Notes under the pieces: model-generated
What the model was told of the DNA's origin: nothing
Databases searched by the model: none
What the model saw: only the letters and a program-made list of their open reading frames with translations
In this document: positions 1 to 19,300 of the stretch, piece by piece
Layout of the letters: every line of letters starts with the position of its first letter
Position numbering within the stretch: the stretch's first letter is position 1
DNA from: Galaxea fascicularis
Taxonomy: Eukaryota > Cnidaria > Anthozoa > Scleractinia > Euphylliidae
Assembly: GCA_948470475.1 (NCBI GenBank)
Contig: OX419337.1
Coordinates: 3,509,482-3,573,481 of the forward strand
Reading direction: 5' to 3'
DNA: 64,000 nucleotides
Program-made: the position numbers and the translations under genes

Positions 1-2348
1 AAAAAGGTGCAGAGCGTCTGATGCTGAAACTATCGAGAGCTAAAAATCCTAACCCTTAAAGGCTCGCGGAGTAAAAGTCATAATCTCTCAATTTTCGCTA
101 ATCACTATAAATTCGGACACAGTTAAACCGGAAGCGCTACATTGCTTGGACACGAGACATCCTTGAAGGTATACGGTAACCTCTAAAAAGACAGGGACGC
201 CAGCTAATTACCTCGCATTGTTCCTACAAAAATATTAAATGGTCGTCATTCCTTTCTGAGACTCGCGGAACTACTGTCGAAGTGCATGGCTCATTAGTCA
301 ATCATAATGAGACACGAATCACGCTAGAAGTGTCTTAGATATTTTAAAGTTCACTTTATTTATTTCGGTATTGTGCTTATGGTACATACCACGTGAAGTG
401 AGGTCTAATTCACGACAGGAAAACTCAAGATTGTGCTATTAATTTATAACATTACATTAAATTGTATTTACGTGTTTTTCTTTCAAATGGTTTACTTAGC
501 GTAAAAAACCGTGCTGGAAATTGAATATATATCGCCTAAAAACAGATGCCGACTATCCGATAAGCGCCGCTCCCCTTAGTATAAAAAAATTGCCGCACTT
601 TTCGAAAAAAACGCCGGGTAAATACAAGGTTCTTCAGATACAGATAATATAAAAATGGTGACTCAAGTACGTTTTATGTTTGTTACAAAGGTGATTAACC
701 GAACCTTGAACCGGCATGACGTTTTTGAGAGCATTTGTCGAATGAGGCTATCCTGTTGTAACCGAGATTTCTAAATAAACATAAAATCTCAAACATTTTT
801 CACTCAACCTCGAGTGACTCGAACGAATTAAAATATTTGATCGTTAATTCAGCTGCCTCTCTCACTTTGCAATGAAATATACAGTTTTCCATGTTTTATC
901 TGTAGATCAAACGTTTTCAACTAAAATTTTGCTTAACGGACAGCTGTTTGATCGTTTGCCCGCCTCTGCTTAAAGAGCTCTCGCGCAAACCCGAAAAAGT
1001 AGCCAATTAATTAAAAACGCGTTACGCAAGTAATTTGAAATTTCAGCCATAATAATGACACAAAAATCACTTGGCTATAATTCGGTCAAACATTGTTTTG
1101 TCTATTAACTAAGCCAACATGAAACGCTTAGAAAGCACGATGTTGGACGAAAATGTTAGATCGTCGAGCCGGGGAGGAGGGGTGCGGGTTAGGGGCCCGT
1201 TTCTCGAAAGTCCCGAAAACTTTTCCGGCCCGAAAAGCCATTTCATAAATTGCGATCCGCTTACTCTTAAAAGCTAATCTTTCAAAATGATTTCAAGATA
1301 AGAAAGGGCAAATTCGTTGCAAAGTTTCATGCATAGAAACATCCGGCTTCGTTTTGAAGATACGAAGGAAATTAAGGCACTCCAATTGCGCCCGAAAAGA
1401 TTCAGGACTTTTGAGAAACGGGCCTCCGGCCAGCTCCGGGTACGCTGAAGTTCACGCTTCTCTACCTCTTGATCACCTCACAAGTTACCATGTAATCAAA
1501 CCCTCCTTTTCAGTGGTCACTGGACCGGTTTCTCCGAGATTAAATCAATTGCATTTGATAATCACCCTTGGGGAATGGACAGTATGCTTAAAAAAAAAAA
1601 ACTGAACAATAGAAGATCTCATCGGGACCTTGATTCGCTGGCCGCCTTGAAAGGGGGTTGCCGTTTACCGTACTTTGCCGGTCAAGCTAGTCATGTAGCA
1701 AGTCCATAATGATCATTCTTCGTTAAAGAAGCTTCTTGGCGAATACTTGGCTCTTTGAAAATGCTGGCTATTGTATCTGACCCACTAATTTCATTCTCTT
1801 AATTGCATATTTACTCATTTGAAAACAAAAGGAATCACAGATACTTTAATTGCCTATTGTTACGAAATGAAGTGACGCTAAGGTGAACTGAAACTCTGGC
1901 TTGTAAATCAACAAGACTACCGGATCTTTTTCCAGGTCAAGCGGCAGCATTAAATTCCAACGCTAGTGAGTGTGATTTACCACTGTAACTGGATTTAAGA
2001 TTTCTTGGCATCGGCTGTAATAAAAACCACGGCAAGATTTGCTCACAGCCCCGCCCTACGTCTTTGCGGAAATAAAAAGGTCTGACTTTTATATTGTTGT
2101 TCTTTAGCATTCGTATGCCGACAAACTGAACGGAAAATTGAAATATTGAAGTGTCAACATCATTTTATTATTCTCGTGTTGTGCCCATGCGTTGCCTAAA
2201 AAAATTGAAGTATCTCTTGCACTCCAAAATTCAATTCAATTTTTTTTCGCTAAAAGGAGGACCTGGGAAATGGCAAATAATTTAGATTGCACAATACTTC
2301 CTTTCTGTTGCGTAATGACGTCAATAGCGTAACCCCCCTCTAGTCTGC
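1..2348. other. Gene-free region upstream of eEF1A
   Basis: I see no supportable coding exon here on either strand. The open frames are short and show no recognisable motif. The stretch is AT-rich and contains one inverted-repeat transposon (listed separately). The last part may hold distal promoter elements of the eEF1A gene, but none can be named with confidence. Confidence 0.5.
1193..1424. mobile_element. MITE with GGCCCGTTTCTC terminal inverted repeats
   Basis: The left end reads GGCCCGTTTCTCGAAAGTCC and the right end is its near-perfect reverse complement (GGACTTTTGAGAAACGGGCC). At about 230 bp without coding capacity this is a non-autonomous DNA transposon. No clear target-site duplication was identified. 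Confidence 0.7.
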
Positions 2349-2356
2349 TATAAATA
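2349..2356 (+). promoter_or_regulatory. TATA box of the eEF1A gene
   Basis: A perfect TATAAATA lies 31 bp before a C that starts a pyrimidine run (CTCTTTTATTC). This is the expected spacing to a transcription start. A strong TATA core promoter fits a highly expressed housekeeping translation factor. Confidence 0.8.
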
Positions 2357-2379
2357 GCCAACAACGCGTAAGGACCGGC

Positions 2380-2412
2380 CTCTTTTATTCGTGGACTTTC
2401 GGTGTGGCGAAG
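2380..2412 (+). other. EEF1A: eEF1A non-coding exon 1 with 5' TOP motif
   Basis: The inferred transcript starts with C followed by an uninterrupted pyrimidine run (CTCTTTT), a terminal oligopyrimidine (TOP) motif. TOP motifs are known to place translation-factor and ribosomal-protein mRNAs under mTOR/LARP1 control. The exon ends at a good donor (AAG then GTATGT). A first 5'-UTR intron of about 570 bp follows, ending at a pyrimidine-rich CACAG acceptor at 2986. The exact start site is inferred from spacing. Confidence 0.7.
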
Positions 2413-3022
2413 GTATGTTCGAAGTAGTGATTTTCAGGCCGTTTCATCCACTTTAATCTTCCTCAATTTGGTGCCATCGTGGAATAATTTTTTGGCATGT
2501 GTGTTGCTTTCGAGTGTTAATCCTTCTTAGCATCATGTTGTCGAGATTTCTTGCGTTTTAGCTTGAAGTTTTGGTCTTCCTTTATGAAACATGGCGGCCG
2601 TTTCTTCTCAATTCGCGACGGCTTCTTCTCTAGAGTTTTTTTCCATTGACGTCCTTAAAATCACAAAATGCCTTTTGAGAGAATAAGCTTTTTGCCGTAC
2701 TCTTTTTTCGTTGTCTTAAAGTCGATAATTCAGTGGCAAGAACTGTTTAAAAGAAGCGTTTTCGAGGTACATCCGGCATGTTCGGATTGCCAACACGTGA
2801 CGCTGTTCAAGTTTTGTTCAATTTTCAGAAGCTCAGAGTTAAAAGAATGTTTAGTTTCGTTAAAGATGTTCTTAAAAAGTTCTTTTAGAAGCGTCTGTAT
2901 GTTATTTTAAATTCAAAGCAAAACCATTCCTTTGATATCATTTGCTCATACTCATTTCCTTTGGTTCCCGTTTCATCTTTTCACAGTAACATCTCGTCGA
3001 CAAAAATTTCACCGCGCTCAAA

Positions 3023-9190
<6,168 letters not shown>

Positions 9191-9363
9191 GACTTAAAAG
9201 TACACAATTTCGTTTATTCTAAAAATCTCCTCACAAGTCAACCACGCTGTCGTGGTGAAGTGGCTTCTTTCATATCTGTTTCATCGTAAATGTGTGAGGA
9301 GGCGGAAGCTGCTAGTTAGCTTTGTTTCCGTTGAAATTGTAAAGGATAAGTGTACTTGATAGT

Positions 9364-9369
9364 AATAAA
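9364..9369 (+). terminator. eEF1A polyadenylation signal
   Basis: An AATAAA hexamer lies about 175 bases after the stop codon. It is the first canonical signal downstream of the gene. Confidence 0.6.
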
Positions 9370-9759
9370 ATGAATTAACTGATGTGGTGAGTGCGTACCT
9401 TCATTCCATTGGATCGTACCTTGCATTGGATATTCCAATTCCTCATTGGTTTAAGCCTTGGCCTCCTATGAAGAGAGGACTCCGAGGAGAGGCTACTAAG
9501 GCTCGGTCTCGTTTTCGTGCGAGACATGCAACTTATGCACCTGTCAATTGAAACCCCTACCCACCCCGGGGAAGTATGGGGCATTAGCCTTGGAGTAGAG
9601 AAAAAAAAATGTGATAATGCCCCATATACATGGGCCCTGTTTTCTTTCTAAACCCCAAGTAAAGTGGAAAAATTCCCCCACCCCTGGGACAAACCAAGTC
9701 AAATAATGCCCCCAACCAACCTTCAGACCCTGCTGCATGTCTCACACAGCCACTCTCCC

Positions 9760-9970
9760 TCATATCTTTTATGGGAACATATGAACCTAAAATTGACCTG
9801 CTCCCAACGTCAATGGCTTCATAGCTCAGTTGGTAGAGCATCGAACCGGAATCGCCAGGTCACGGGTTCAAGCCCCGTTGAAGTCCTGAATTTTTTTTTC
9901 AGGCTTCTTACGCAATTGTAAAAATTGCGATCACAACTGCGACGATCATTCTTCATTTGAGAGCTTACTT
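9760..9970 (+). mobile_element. tRNA-derived SINE, copy 1
   Basis: A tRNA-like core at 9815-9885 has a 7-bp acceptor stem (GGCTTCA/TGAAGTC), an A-box-like TAGCTCAGTTGGTAGAGC and a B box GGTTCAAGCC. It is followed by a tail ending GATCATTCTTCATTT. The same core, flanks and tail recur at 58200-58390, so this is a retroposed family rather than a single tRNA gene. The anticodon loop lacks U33. Confidence 0.75.
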
Positions 9971-10238
9971 GCAGAAAGTGAAGATGCCATTTCCTTGAGC
10001 TCCTGGTTTATAGCCTAGTGCCGTGAATTTTCTATACTTTTTTGGCTGAGGAGCAAATTAGTGTCATCAGCTTATATTCTCACGAAAACATTTTTTTTAA
10101 GCAACCGGAAGTGAGATGTTTTCCCTTTTAACTTGTCTTCCCTAAGTTTAAAAGTCTGGTTGAGACGCTATCCTGGGGTGCGAAATATTCACTTCCGGTT
10201 GCCGTCCGCGTCTCAAAAACGCGCGTGCTTAAGCTCCC

Positions 10239-10292
10239 TAGTGTCGTCACGCAACGCGCCTTTTTGTGAGGAGGGAGCGTTGCGTGACACTA
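10239..10292. repeat. GC-rich hairpin upstream of AP5S1
   Basis: TAGTGTCGTCACGCAACGC is the inverted copy of GCGTTGCGTGACACTA, with a 3-base bulge. The arms surround a short loop only about 40 bp before the AP5S1 start codon. It may be part of the promoter or 5' UTR, or a small foldback insertion. Confidence 0.6.
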
Positions 10293-10333
10293 AAAACGCG
10301 TGGTTACTAAGTGCCTTGGTGGGCCATACGAAA

Positions 10334-10417
10334 ATGGTTTACTGTTTTATGATTCATTCTTTGGCTCCTGGACCTTGCAGAGTTCTGTATTCCTCCCCTT
10401 TCGTTGACGAAACCCCG
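10334..10417 (+). CDS. AP5S1: AP5S1 exon 1 (residues 1-28)
   Basis: Encodes MVYCFMIHSLAPGPCRVLYS and ends in phase 0 at CCG before GTAAGT. Confidence 0.85.
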
Positions 10418-13400
10418 GTAAGTCTATTTATGGCTATGGAGTAACGTAGAACAAGGACCTTTTTCTTATAGGTCGGAATTCGCGGATTCAAATGCGAACA
10501 AGTACGACTGTACACAAGACGTAACGCATCGATCGAAATCGATCATCGGAAACGTAATCGATGAATCGATATCACTCGATTTTAATCGATAAACAAATTA
10601 ATCTATCCAAATCGATAATCACAGTAGTTTAAGCATCGGTTATCGATTTCTATAACAACAATATGTCCTCGTTTGCCAAAGGACACATTGTTGCAGACAC
10701 ATTGTTGCCAACACAAAATAATGTTTCCCTGTTTGCGTGCGTTTGCAACATCTGTTACGGACACAAATTTTGTGTTGGCAACAAATGTTGCCCTGTTTGC
10801 GAAGCATGGAAACACAACACTCATTTTGCCAAAGCCTTTAGGAAACACCATTCATAAGTGGGCATAAGCCATGATTCTTGGAAAAATATAATTTTCATTA
10901 AAAACGGATCCATTCATTACGTTACTAAAATGTATTCGATCGTCCACCAGGCTAGTGCACCTTTATCAGTTTCATAGTCAAGGTTACTTAATATACTGCT
11001 ATACTATGGTATGGAGCAGCCAAAACAGATTGCATCCAAATGAAATCGGGCGTGAGCAAGGCATCATATGAAAAGGAGAGGGTCTACCTGCATCATAAAT
11101 TTCATTTTTTTCTTCATACAAGAACCTCAGTCCCCGATATAATCAATCAAAATCAATACTAATCAAACCTTAATCAACGAAATCAATCAAAATCAATAAT
11201 CACCAAGAACCCGGCCATCGATTTTGATTGCTTGAAATCCGATATTAATCGATTAATTATTATTGATGTTTATCAATTTTGATCGAGTATCGGAATTATT
11301 GATATGTTACGTCCTGTGTACACGATGATTCTATGATCGCAACTGCTGATCCTTGAAGAAATATAAGCTTAAGCTTATTGCTCGCCAGCTTTTCCTTTGT
11401 GGCATTTCCCATACTTTGTTGTAAGCCATAAGGCTGTTCTTGGTGTTCCCACATTTGTTTCACAGTTTTTTCTTTAAAGGCATATAGGTTTTACTACCCC
11501 CTACAAGTACATGACACAGTAGGTCTTGAAATCTTCAGGTTCTTACTAAAATCTCCAGGATTTTTTTGGGTTTGATTTCCAGTTTTGTGGTTCTCAGTAC
11601 TTGAGAGGTCAACTACTGTTAGTATTTTTTACTGCATACTGTATTTAATACAGTATGCGTGATATGTACATGCATATGCAATGTACACAGGAACTTAACA
11701 GATACTACCTTTTATGATTTCTCTTTGCATTGACCATATAATGGCAATTACCGGTACATGCGCATGCATGGGTTGGATGAAAATGTGTTGAGTAGAACCG
11801 CCATGTTGTAACTGTCTATGTTCAAACCTTCTCAGTACATGACACAACCTTCCAGGGTCCTAAAGGAGGGGGGAACCCTACACGGACGTTTTGGCTGGGC
11901 GTGGTCTCAATCCCATTTTCTAGCCCAAAGTTTCTCTAAATCCCATTTCTTTCTTTAGACCAAATCCCAGTCCCAGTCTTAAAATTGAAAAGAAAATTAA
12001 ACCCAGAGCAGGTGTTTCATTTGTACATCAATTTTTAAAATGCAGTCCTGCTGTGTTCCATTGCTCTTTTTAGAATTAGTTTTGTTGAGTACCGGTAATG
12101 GGTGTAAATGCTTGTTATTTTCATTAGACGTAAATAAGGTACTAATCAACTTCAACAACAACAATCCTTGGAAATTGTTTTGGCATCAGCTGCTGTGTTT
12201 AACCCTGTGTCTAAGCATGCTTGGTTACAGCTGTAAACTACTGCATCTGTGGAAGTAAATCACTGACTGACAACAGGAAAAAGTGACATGAGTTGAGCCG
12301 GAAATGGACTGAGTACAGTTCCCTGGTTTGCCTTAGACTTTTTCTTCATCAAAACTTCTTCCATCAGTTTGCTTAATTGAACTCAGAAAATGTCAAACTA
12401 TCATTTATTTAATAAATAAATGTCTTTATAATAGCATAGTGCACTGACTTTTACTCCCGGTCCCATGGACCCAATTAAATCTCATTCCCCCTGCAGTCCA
12501 AAAAGCAGGCAAATCCCAGTTCTGATTTTACTCCTTCAGGACCCTGAGTTAACAAACTGATGTTAGTTCTTTCTGTGTCTGTCCTTTTATTAATCATAAT
12601 TTCTGTCATAACATTGTCAAAGTGCCTGTGGATCCACAAGCATGGACAAGCCGAGCAAAATTTGACAGCAAATCCACAGCAAACTTCTACATCTATAGTT
12701 ATGGCAAAACTTTTGGCAAAACTGTTTGTCAACCCTTTAAATTCTTATTTGCTGACCCTTCACATTTTCTATAGAAGTAGGGGGGAGAAGTTATTAATAA
12801 TTAATATTTAATAAAAAAAATTAAATTCATCTTGTGTGATCCTGTTCTTAATTCTTGCGATGTTGACCCTGATTTATAAAGCATTGATATTGCAAGGTGA
12901 AATTCCATGCTGGACACTCTTACATAGGGTTTAAATAATTAAAACAAGAAGTGTCAGTAGTAAATATTTACAAAAGGAAGGACTATTAAGCTTACAAATT
13001 TTTTTACTGTGTGTCTTCACGAAAAATAACTTGAACACTCTTACTAACAGTTCTTCTGTTTTGATGAGAGTCTTTGGACTTGTTGTTCCACTTAATTCAG
13101 GAAACCTGGTTGCTTTTTCAGTTGTTTCATTTTTGAGCGTTTTTGCAGAATTTGCACAGGAAACACATTGAGTTCAGGATCTGGTAATTCAGTACACTGT
13201 AGCTCCTTTCTTCCAAGTCTGCCTCTTGCAAAACAAATATAATGTTGAAACTAACAAAGTCCAGCTCTTATCACCCTCCTTTACGTGTATCTCACTTCTT
13301 CAAAGGTTGTTATGTATAATGCTTAATTTCATAAATTAAAACTTAATATTTCTCTGTAACTCTTATAAATTAATGATAAATTAGCCAATAAGCTTACAAA

Positions 13401-15961
13401 AAATTTGACAGAACTTTATTGTTTACAAGTAGTTTTTGTTTGTGGCATTCACACCATCAATCAAGTCTTTATGTGAAGGAAATTGCCTGGTCATTACCAG
13501 ATGTTGAACATTTCACATTATTGTAATGCATGGAAGGGTACCAGGCCAATTAAAGAGCCAGGAGGCTCTGCTTTGTCTGGTTTCTACTTAATGGATGATT
13601 TCCATCTTGGGTGACCCTCCCCAGAAACACACAAGCCACCTTGTCACCTCAAGTGGGCAGTTTTCAATTAATAGGAAGCAGCTGTCAAGATAAGAGTATG
13701 AATGTCAAAATCCTGACACACCAAGTTGTTGAGTAAGGAACTTTGGGAAGGTCTGACCCCTGAAATCGTCTGTGACCACCTGACTGCGAAAGTTATCTGG
13801 AACATTGTGGAATGGGTGATAGATGAAACTATAACCCTTTCCTCCCTTTATTCTGTCTAATGCCAGATGATTTTACTCCTCAAAGGGAGACCCCCTAGGG
13901 GTTAAAGGGTGAATAAACTATCTCCCTTAACTGAGTTGTAGGTGCGTACATTTTAGCATGGGAGAACTAGGATTTGACCCATCTCAAAGATGTACAAAGA
14001 TTTCCAAGAATACTCCTTAATTATACTTTTTACCAATTTGAAGTTTGTTGTTGTCATATGGGAATTTGATAAAATTTTTTTCCTTCTCAAAAATGTGTGC
14101 TTTAAAGCAATATCCCTTCTCTCTCCATTTTGGGTGACTGCACTCTCCTGGATAAAAGTAAATTGGATCAATTTCCCTCAGAAATCCAAGTTTTCAACTA
14201 TTTGATTCTCCAAAATTAAAATCACGCGGCTTCTTATGCTGCTTTTTGTTCTTGGCTTCATTTTTATACATCATGCACATATAAATAATTGTCATAATTC
14301 ATTATGTTTCAGGCTGCAGATGTTGCAATTTTTGTCAGTATGTGTACTATTATATAAGTAGCAGTATGATTGGATGAGAATTCAACCAATTAAAGTCCAG
14401 AAGGGAAGTGTCACTTTGGGGTAGGGGGGAAGGGAGGGAGGAAAGGAAGTCTGATGTCACTGACAGAATTTTCAGGGGGGGTGTGTGGCCAGATGAGGTA
14501 CGTTGGGTAGGGTAGGAGGGGGGGTTCACACAGAAAAAAAGAGGTTGACATGTCACACACAAACATGCCTACAATAATTTACAGTGTATTTAAACACACC
14601 CACCAAATTTGAAATGTGAAGATGGTTCTTAAATAAATGTGCAAGTTAGATAATTGAGATAACGTAAAGTAAATATATAAATAAATATTTAGTAGTCATC
14701 AAGTATATTTTTTACATCTTTTATTTGAGGAGGCTTTAAATATTTTTCACTGTTTGATTTCAGCCTGACGGGGTGACAGTCACAGACGAACGTGGGAGGA
14801 GGAAATTGCAATTGTTGCAAGTAGCCCAGCGTGTGCAGTCAGAGTATTCATTTCGATATGTTGCATCAGGAAGTGCCAGTCATGGAGATCTATCTGGATT
14901 ATCATCTACAGAGGAGTATGTTATAGAAATATGTGAACAATATTCTCCATTTGGCACGAAAATATATGTGATGGATATTTGTCTGCAGACATTATCTGTT
15001 CCAAGAAGTGAACAGTTTGCGGAGCACAAGCTTGAGGAATTGAAACTGTGAGCTTCAAGGAACTGACAATATGCAAATAACAAATTTTCAGTAAGCATAT
15101 TTTAAAAGCCAACATGCATTTGGGGTATATCATTGGATATTCCCTGGTTTTAGCTGGAACATATAATTAGTCACATCATGAGTTTAGACCTATTGCATAC
15201 GAGCAAAAATATTTGATGGATTATAAAAAAATATTATCATGATAATGAGAACAATCTTGAAGACGTTGTAAGTGTTGATAGTCTAATGAATTATTGCATG
15301 AATCTAATTGCTTTTTAAAGTTTTGTAGAAGCGTCTGTGCCAAATGTGCTTGCCAATCAATTTCACTTTGTTAAGTTTGATTTGTGAAGTTTTATATTTA
15401 ATAGCTGTCAAACAACTTTACGTAGTAATATCCAAGTAATATACTTACCATGGTGTTAGATGTTTACTAGAAATTGTGAGGAAGTGGAAGATTCCTTGAA
15501 GGCAAAGCTATATTCTACATTGTAGGAATCTAGGAAGGGTTCTAGCACCCAGCAACTGGCCTGAAGTCTGGCTGTATATGTTTTGTAGGGCTGCACCCTA
15601 GCAGTGCCTAGTTGCCCCAAGCAACTTACTTTTTGGTAATGGGTGACCTGGAAATAATAGTTTTTGGACCAAATATATATGCTAGCTAGGTGCCCTTGAT
15701 TTCAAGGGTTTAGAGATTTTGGGCCCGGCAACTACTTTTCTTGATCATGCGCATATATTATTAATGATTGTTTTATATAATATGCACAATATAAATAATA
15801 AATATGATTACTATTATTATAATAATAACAATAATTGTTATTATTATTATGTGACTGCGTGATGCAGTTGTAGTCTTTACCCACATTTCACCCGTACTCG
15901 CCACAAAAGTCTCCAGTAGCTCAGTGGTTAGAACATCCGTACTAGATCTTGGAGGGTCGTG

Positions 15962-15992
<31 letters not shown>

Positions 15993-16300
15993 TTCCGAGT
16001 TCCCATAAGATGCAATAATATCTTTCATTTCATTTCTTGTACGACTTGCTTGGTTGGTTGGTTGGTTGCATCATTGACATGCTTTAATGTGACTGCGCGA
16101 TGCAGTTAAGAGTCATGTATGGTTGATATGCTTCAATGTGACTGCGCGATGCAGTTAGGAGTCATATATGGTTAAAATTGGACTATGTGACTGCGTGATG
16201 CAGTCGTAGTCTATACCCACATTTCACCCGTGCTCGCCAGAAGAGTCTCCAGTAGCTCAGTGGTTAGAGCAGTATCCGTACTAGATCTTGGAGGGTCATG

Positions 16301-16331
<31 letters not shown>

Positions 16332-19300
16332 TCTGAGTTCCCATAAGATGCAATAATATCTTTCATTTAATAACAATAATAATTTTTTTAGAGCATAGTG
16401 TTGTAATGTATGGTCTCATTCACTCAGAAGCTGTTTCTATTAGCTAATCATGACCAGCCAACAGGCTTACCACGTGCTGGAGGGGATAGAACACCATACC
16501 AGGGGGAATGTCCCTAACTCTCTTCGAATAGTGTGTGGCTTTATCTAGCATCCTACAGATTACTAGGAACAAGTGTTGTGAGACAAGGCATATGGTTTAT
16601 CCTCCTTATCGGAGAAGACTATCAAGTGTAACCATTGGCAGAAATCATTAGAAAGGCAGCACTTTCTCTCAGTTATTAAAAGACCCTTCAAGTGTTGGTC
16701 CTTGCAGGACCGTATGAACCTGTGACCCCCGTATGGTATTTTAGTGATCTCCCAACTGAGCTACCGGTAATTTGCTGTGATTTTGGTAGACAAATAAGGG
16801 ACAAGCTAAATGTCTGGCACAATGAAAAAGACTTCAGCCTCAGTGCATCAAAAGTTTCTCTCACTTGTGGGCCTGAGACATCTTCTGAAGAATACTGTTT
16901 CTTAGGTATCACAAATAGTTGTATCCTCTAATAAAATGTAAACTAATAAATTCTTAATATTCATGACTTTCTTGCAGACTTCTATCTCATTTGAAAACAG
17001 GTGTTTTCAGGTATTTTTTAATTGACTTTTTTTTTGTTAAATAAGTTGGATCTATAGGTGGCTATAAAGTTTCTGGCACAGACTGTTATCAAGCACATGA
17101 TTTTTGAAGAATAGATGTTAACTACCACAATTTATTGATTGTGGTGTCAAACAAATATGCAATCATTGGTGAACATTAACTAGTTAGCATTGATCAATCA
17201 CATATAGTTAACCTAATATTTGACTGAATTGTTAATAAGTTACCTTAATCATTATTAACACAAGCTGTTAGAAACATCCAGGGCTAATTTAAGTTCATTT
17301 AAATAATTTTATATTATTAACTAATTAAAGCTCTTTTTCATTATTCTGGTGTAAATTCAGCATGTTTGATAAACATTTTTTTCTAATGAAGATTAAAGTG
17401 TAAATGTAGGTGGGTATTAGTGGGTAGTCAGAGCCACCTTAAATTTTTGAAATTTGAAGGTGACTCTGTATGTTATGCAGTAATGTGCGGTACATACTGT
17501 GGACACTGTTAAAATTAATGATAATTAAAGAGGTGAAGTCTATGTTTGATTTTGTAAGGTTATGATAAGACGTTATTTTTGTTTTAGACTCTCACCAGGA
17601 AATCCGTTTAACTTTGAAAGAGTTGTTCTGTGGAAAGGATTAGCAAAGTAAGATGCCAAAAATGCAGTGACTTTTGTTGTCTAGGATTAGTTGCTTGCCG
17701 AGCTGTGAGATATTTGATTATTTTATTGATGTAGGCCAGTTGACAGTTCTTTACTTCTGTGTGTGATTGTCAAGATCATCTTGTTTCCATTGAACTGCTG
17801 GACAATCTTAAGTTGGTTATGCAGGGCTGTCATTAAGGGCCGGGGGCCAGCGATTTTCTCCTCATATCTTGAGGTATATCTACAGCTACTTTGATATAAA
17901 CCCAGCTTGTTGACTTTACTACAACAACTCGAATCCCTGGCTATTTTTTTTTATATTCCTATCTACTTCACAAATTATGACAGCCCTGTTATGTGAACAG
18001 TATGTGAAGTTACCTGATGTGAACTCAGGAGTTACAGGGGTGGGTAAACTAGGAAGGCAGGGGTTCCTCTTGAATGCTATACCTCCTGAGGAAGGCTACA
18101 TTGTACCTTTGGTACTATTGCTGATGACTACTTTGGTTGCACTTGCCAATTTGTAAAGGGCGATATACACGGTATGATTTTCGCTTATGACTGTCGCATG
18201 CAAAAAATCATATACAACACTTGTCATTCAATATTACCTATACCTACGACTGTCGTATGGTTTTAAAGCATGATTCAAAATTTTACGACAAATTTTAGGC
18301 CGCGTGCGTCTGTCGTAGAGAAGTTGTAGGAGCATTCACACAGCGCAACTTTGTTCTAAGTGATGTCGCATGCAACAAGACGCATGATAAATCGTACCAT
18401 GTAAATCGGCCCTAAGAGTTCCAACACAATTTATTGGCAGTTCAGTGTCCAGAAGTGCATCATTATCATGTCTACAAGTGCAGGTTCGATTGTACAGTGT
18501 AATTTATTTGATTATAGTGCATGTCCTGCATGTATTCACTTGCTAGAGTAGCAGAATCAGAATGTTCGCTAAGGGCTTAGTGTCACTCACATTGTCTGTC
18601 TGCCTGTCTCTCATCTAAGTTGTGGATTCACACTCATTTGTGAAAAGGATGAAAACCGGCTTGTTGCAGACAACATTTTGAATGTCATCATTAGGCATCT
18701 TCAAGAATACTGCCAAATAATTCTGCAGCCATCTGAGGTAAGCATATTATTAATAATATTAATTTGAAATAAACACAGGAAGGTGAGTTGCAGTCATGAA
18801 GAAATTCAGGCAGCTCAAATGTTGAATTGTTTTTTAAGTACTTTCTTGAACAAATCAAGATAAAAGTATTTTCTGTTATAATTGCCTGGCCAGTAATGAG
18901 CTACTTTACATAACACAGGGGAAGAACTTGGAAACTCTGGCCTAATTTTCTCAAGTTGTAGATAAATCCATTTTAATCCTGGCCCAGTAAAGAAAAGTGC
19001 AACAAAGACCCATTATTTATGGGTTTTCTTAGTTTGCTTCCTTTAATTTCTTTCAACTTTTTATAGATTATATTAAAAAGTGTGAAATAACTCCCTTAAT
19101 CCCTAAATTCCTATAATCAACGGGTGTTTTCTCCTTTCAGCTTAAGTACAAATTTTGTGTTAAATGTGTAGGGAGAATTTGGATAAACATCAACTGAACT
19201 GATCCCTGGTGATCATTTCCTGTTTTCTCCATGCCCTGCTGAATTACTGATCAGTGACAAACTGGTGTTATGGTAGTTAAGAGACGTGCTCAGATGATGG

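Noticed and set aside
9815..9885. A working tRNA gene
   Set aside because: The anticodon stem and U33 are defective, and the sequence with its flanks is repeated at 58243, so it is a SINE.
15910..16321. A pair of working tRNA genes
   Set aside because: The anticodon arms contain extra bases and both copies sit in identical SINE leader and tail sequence.
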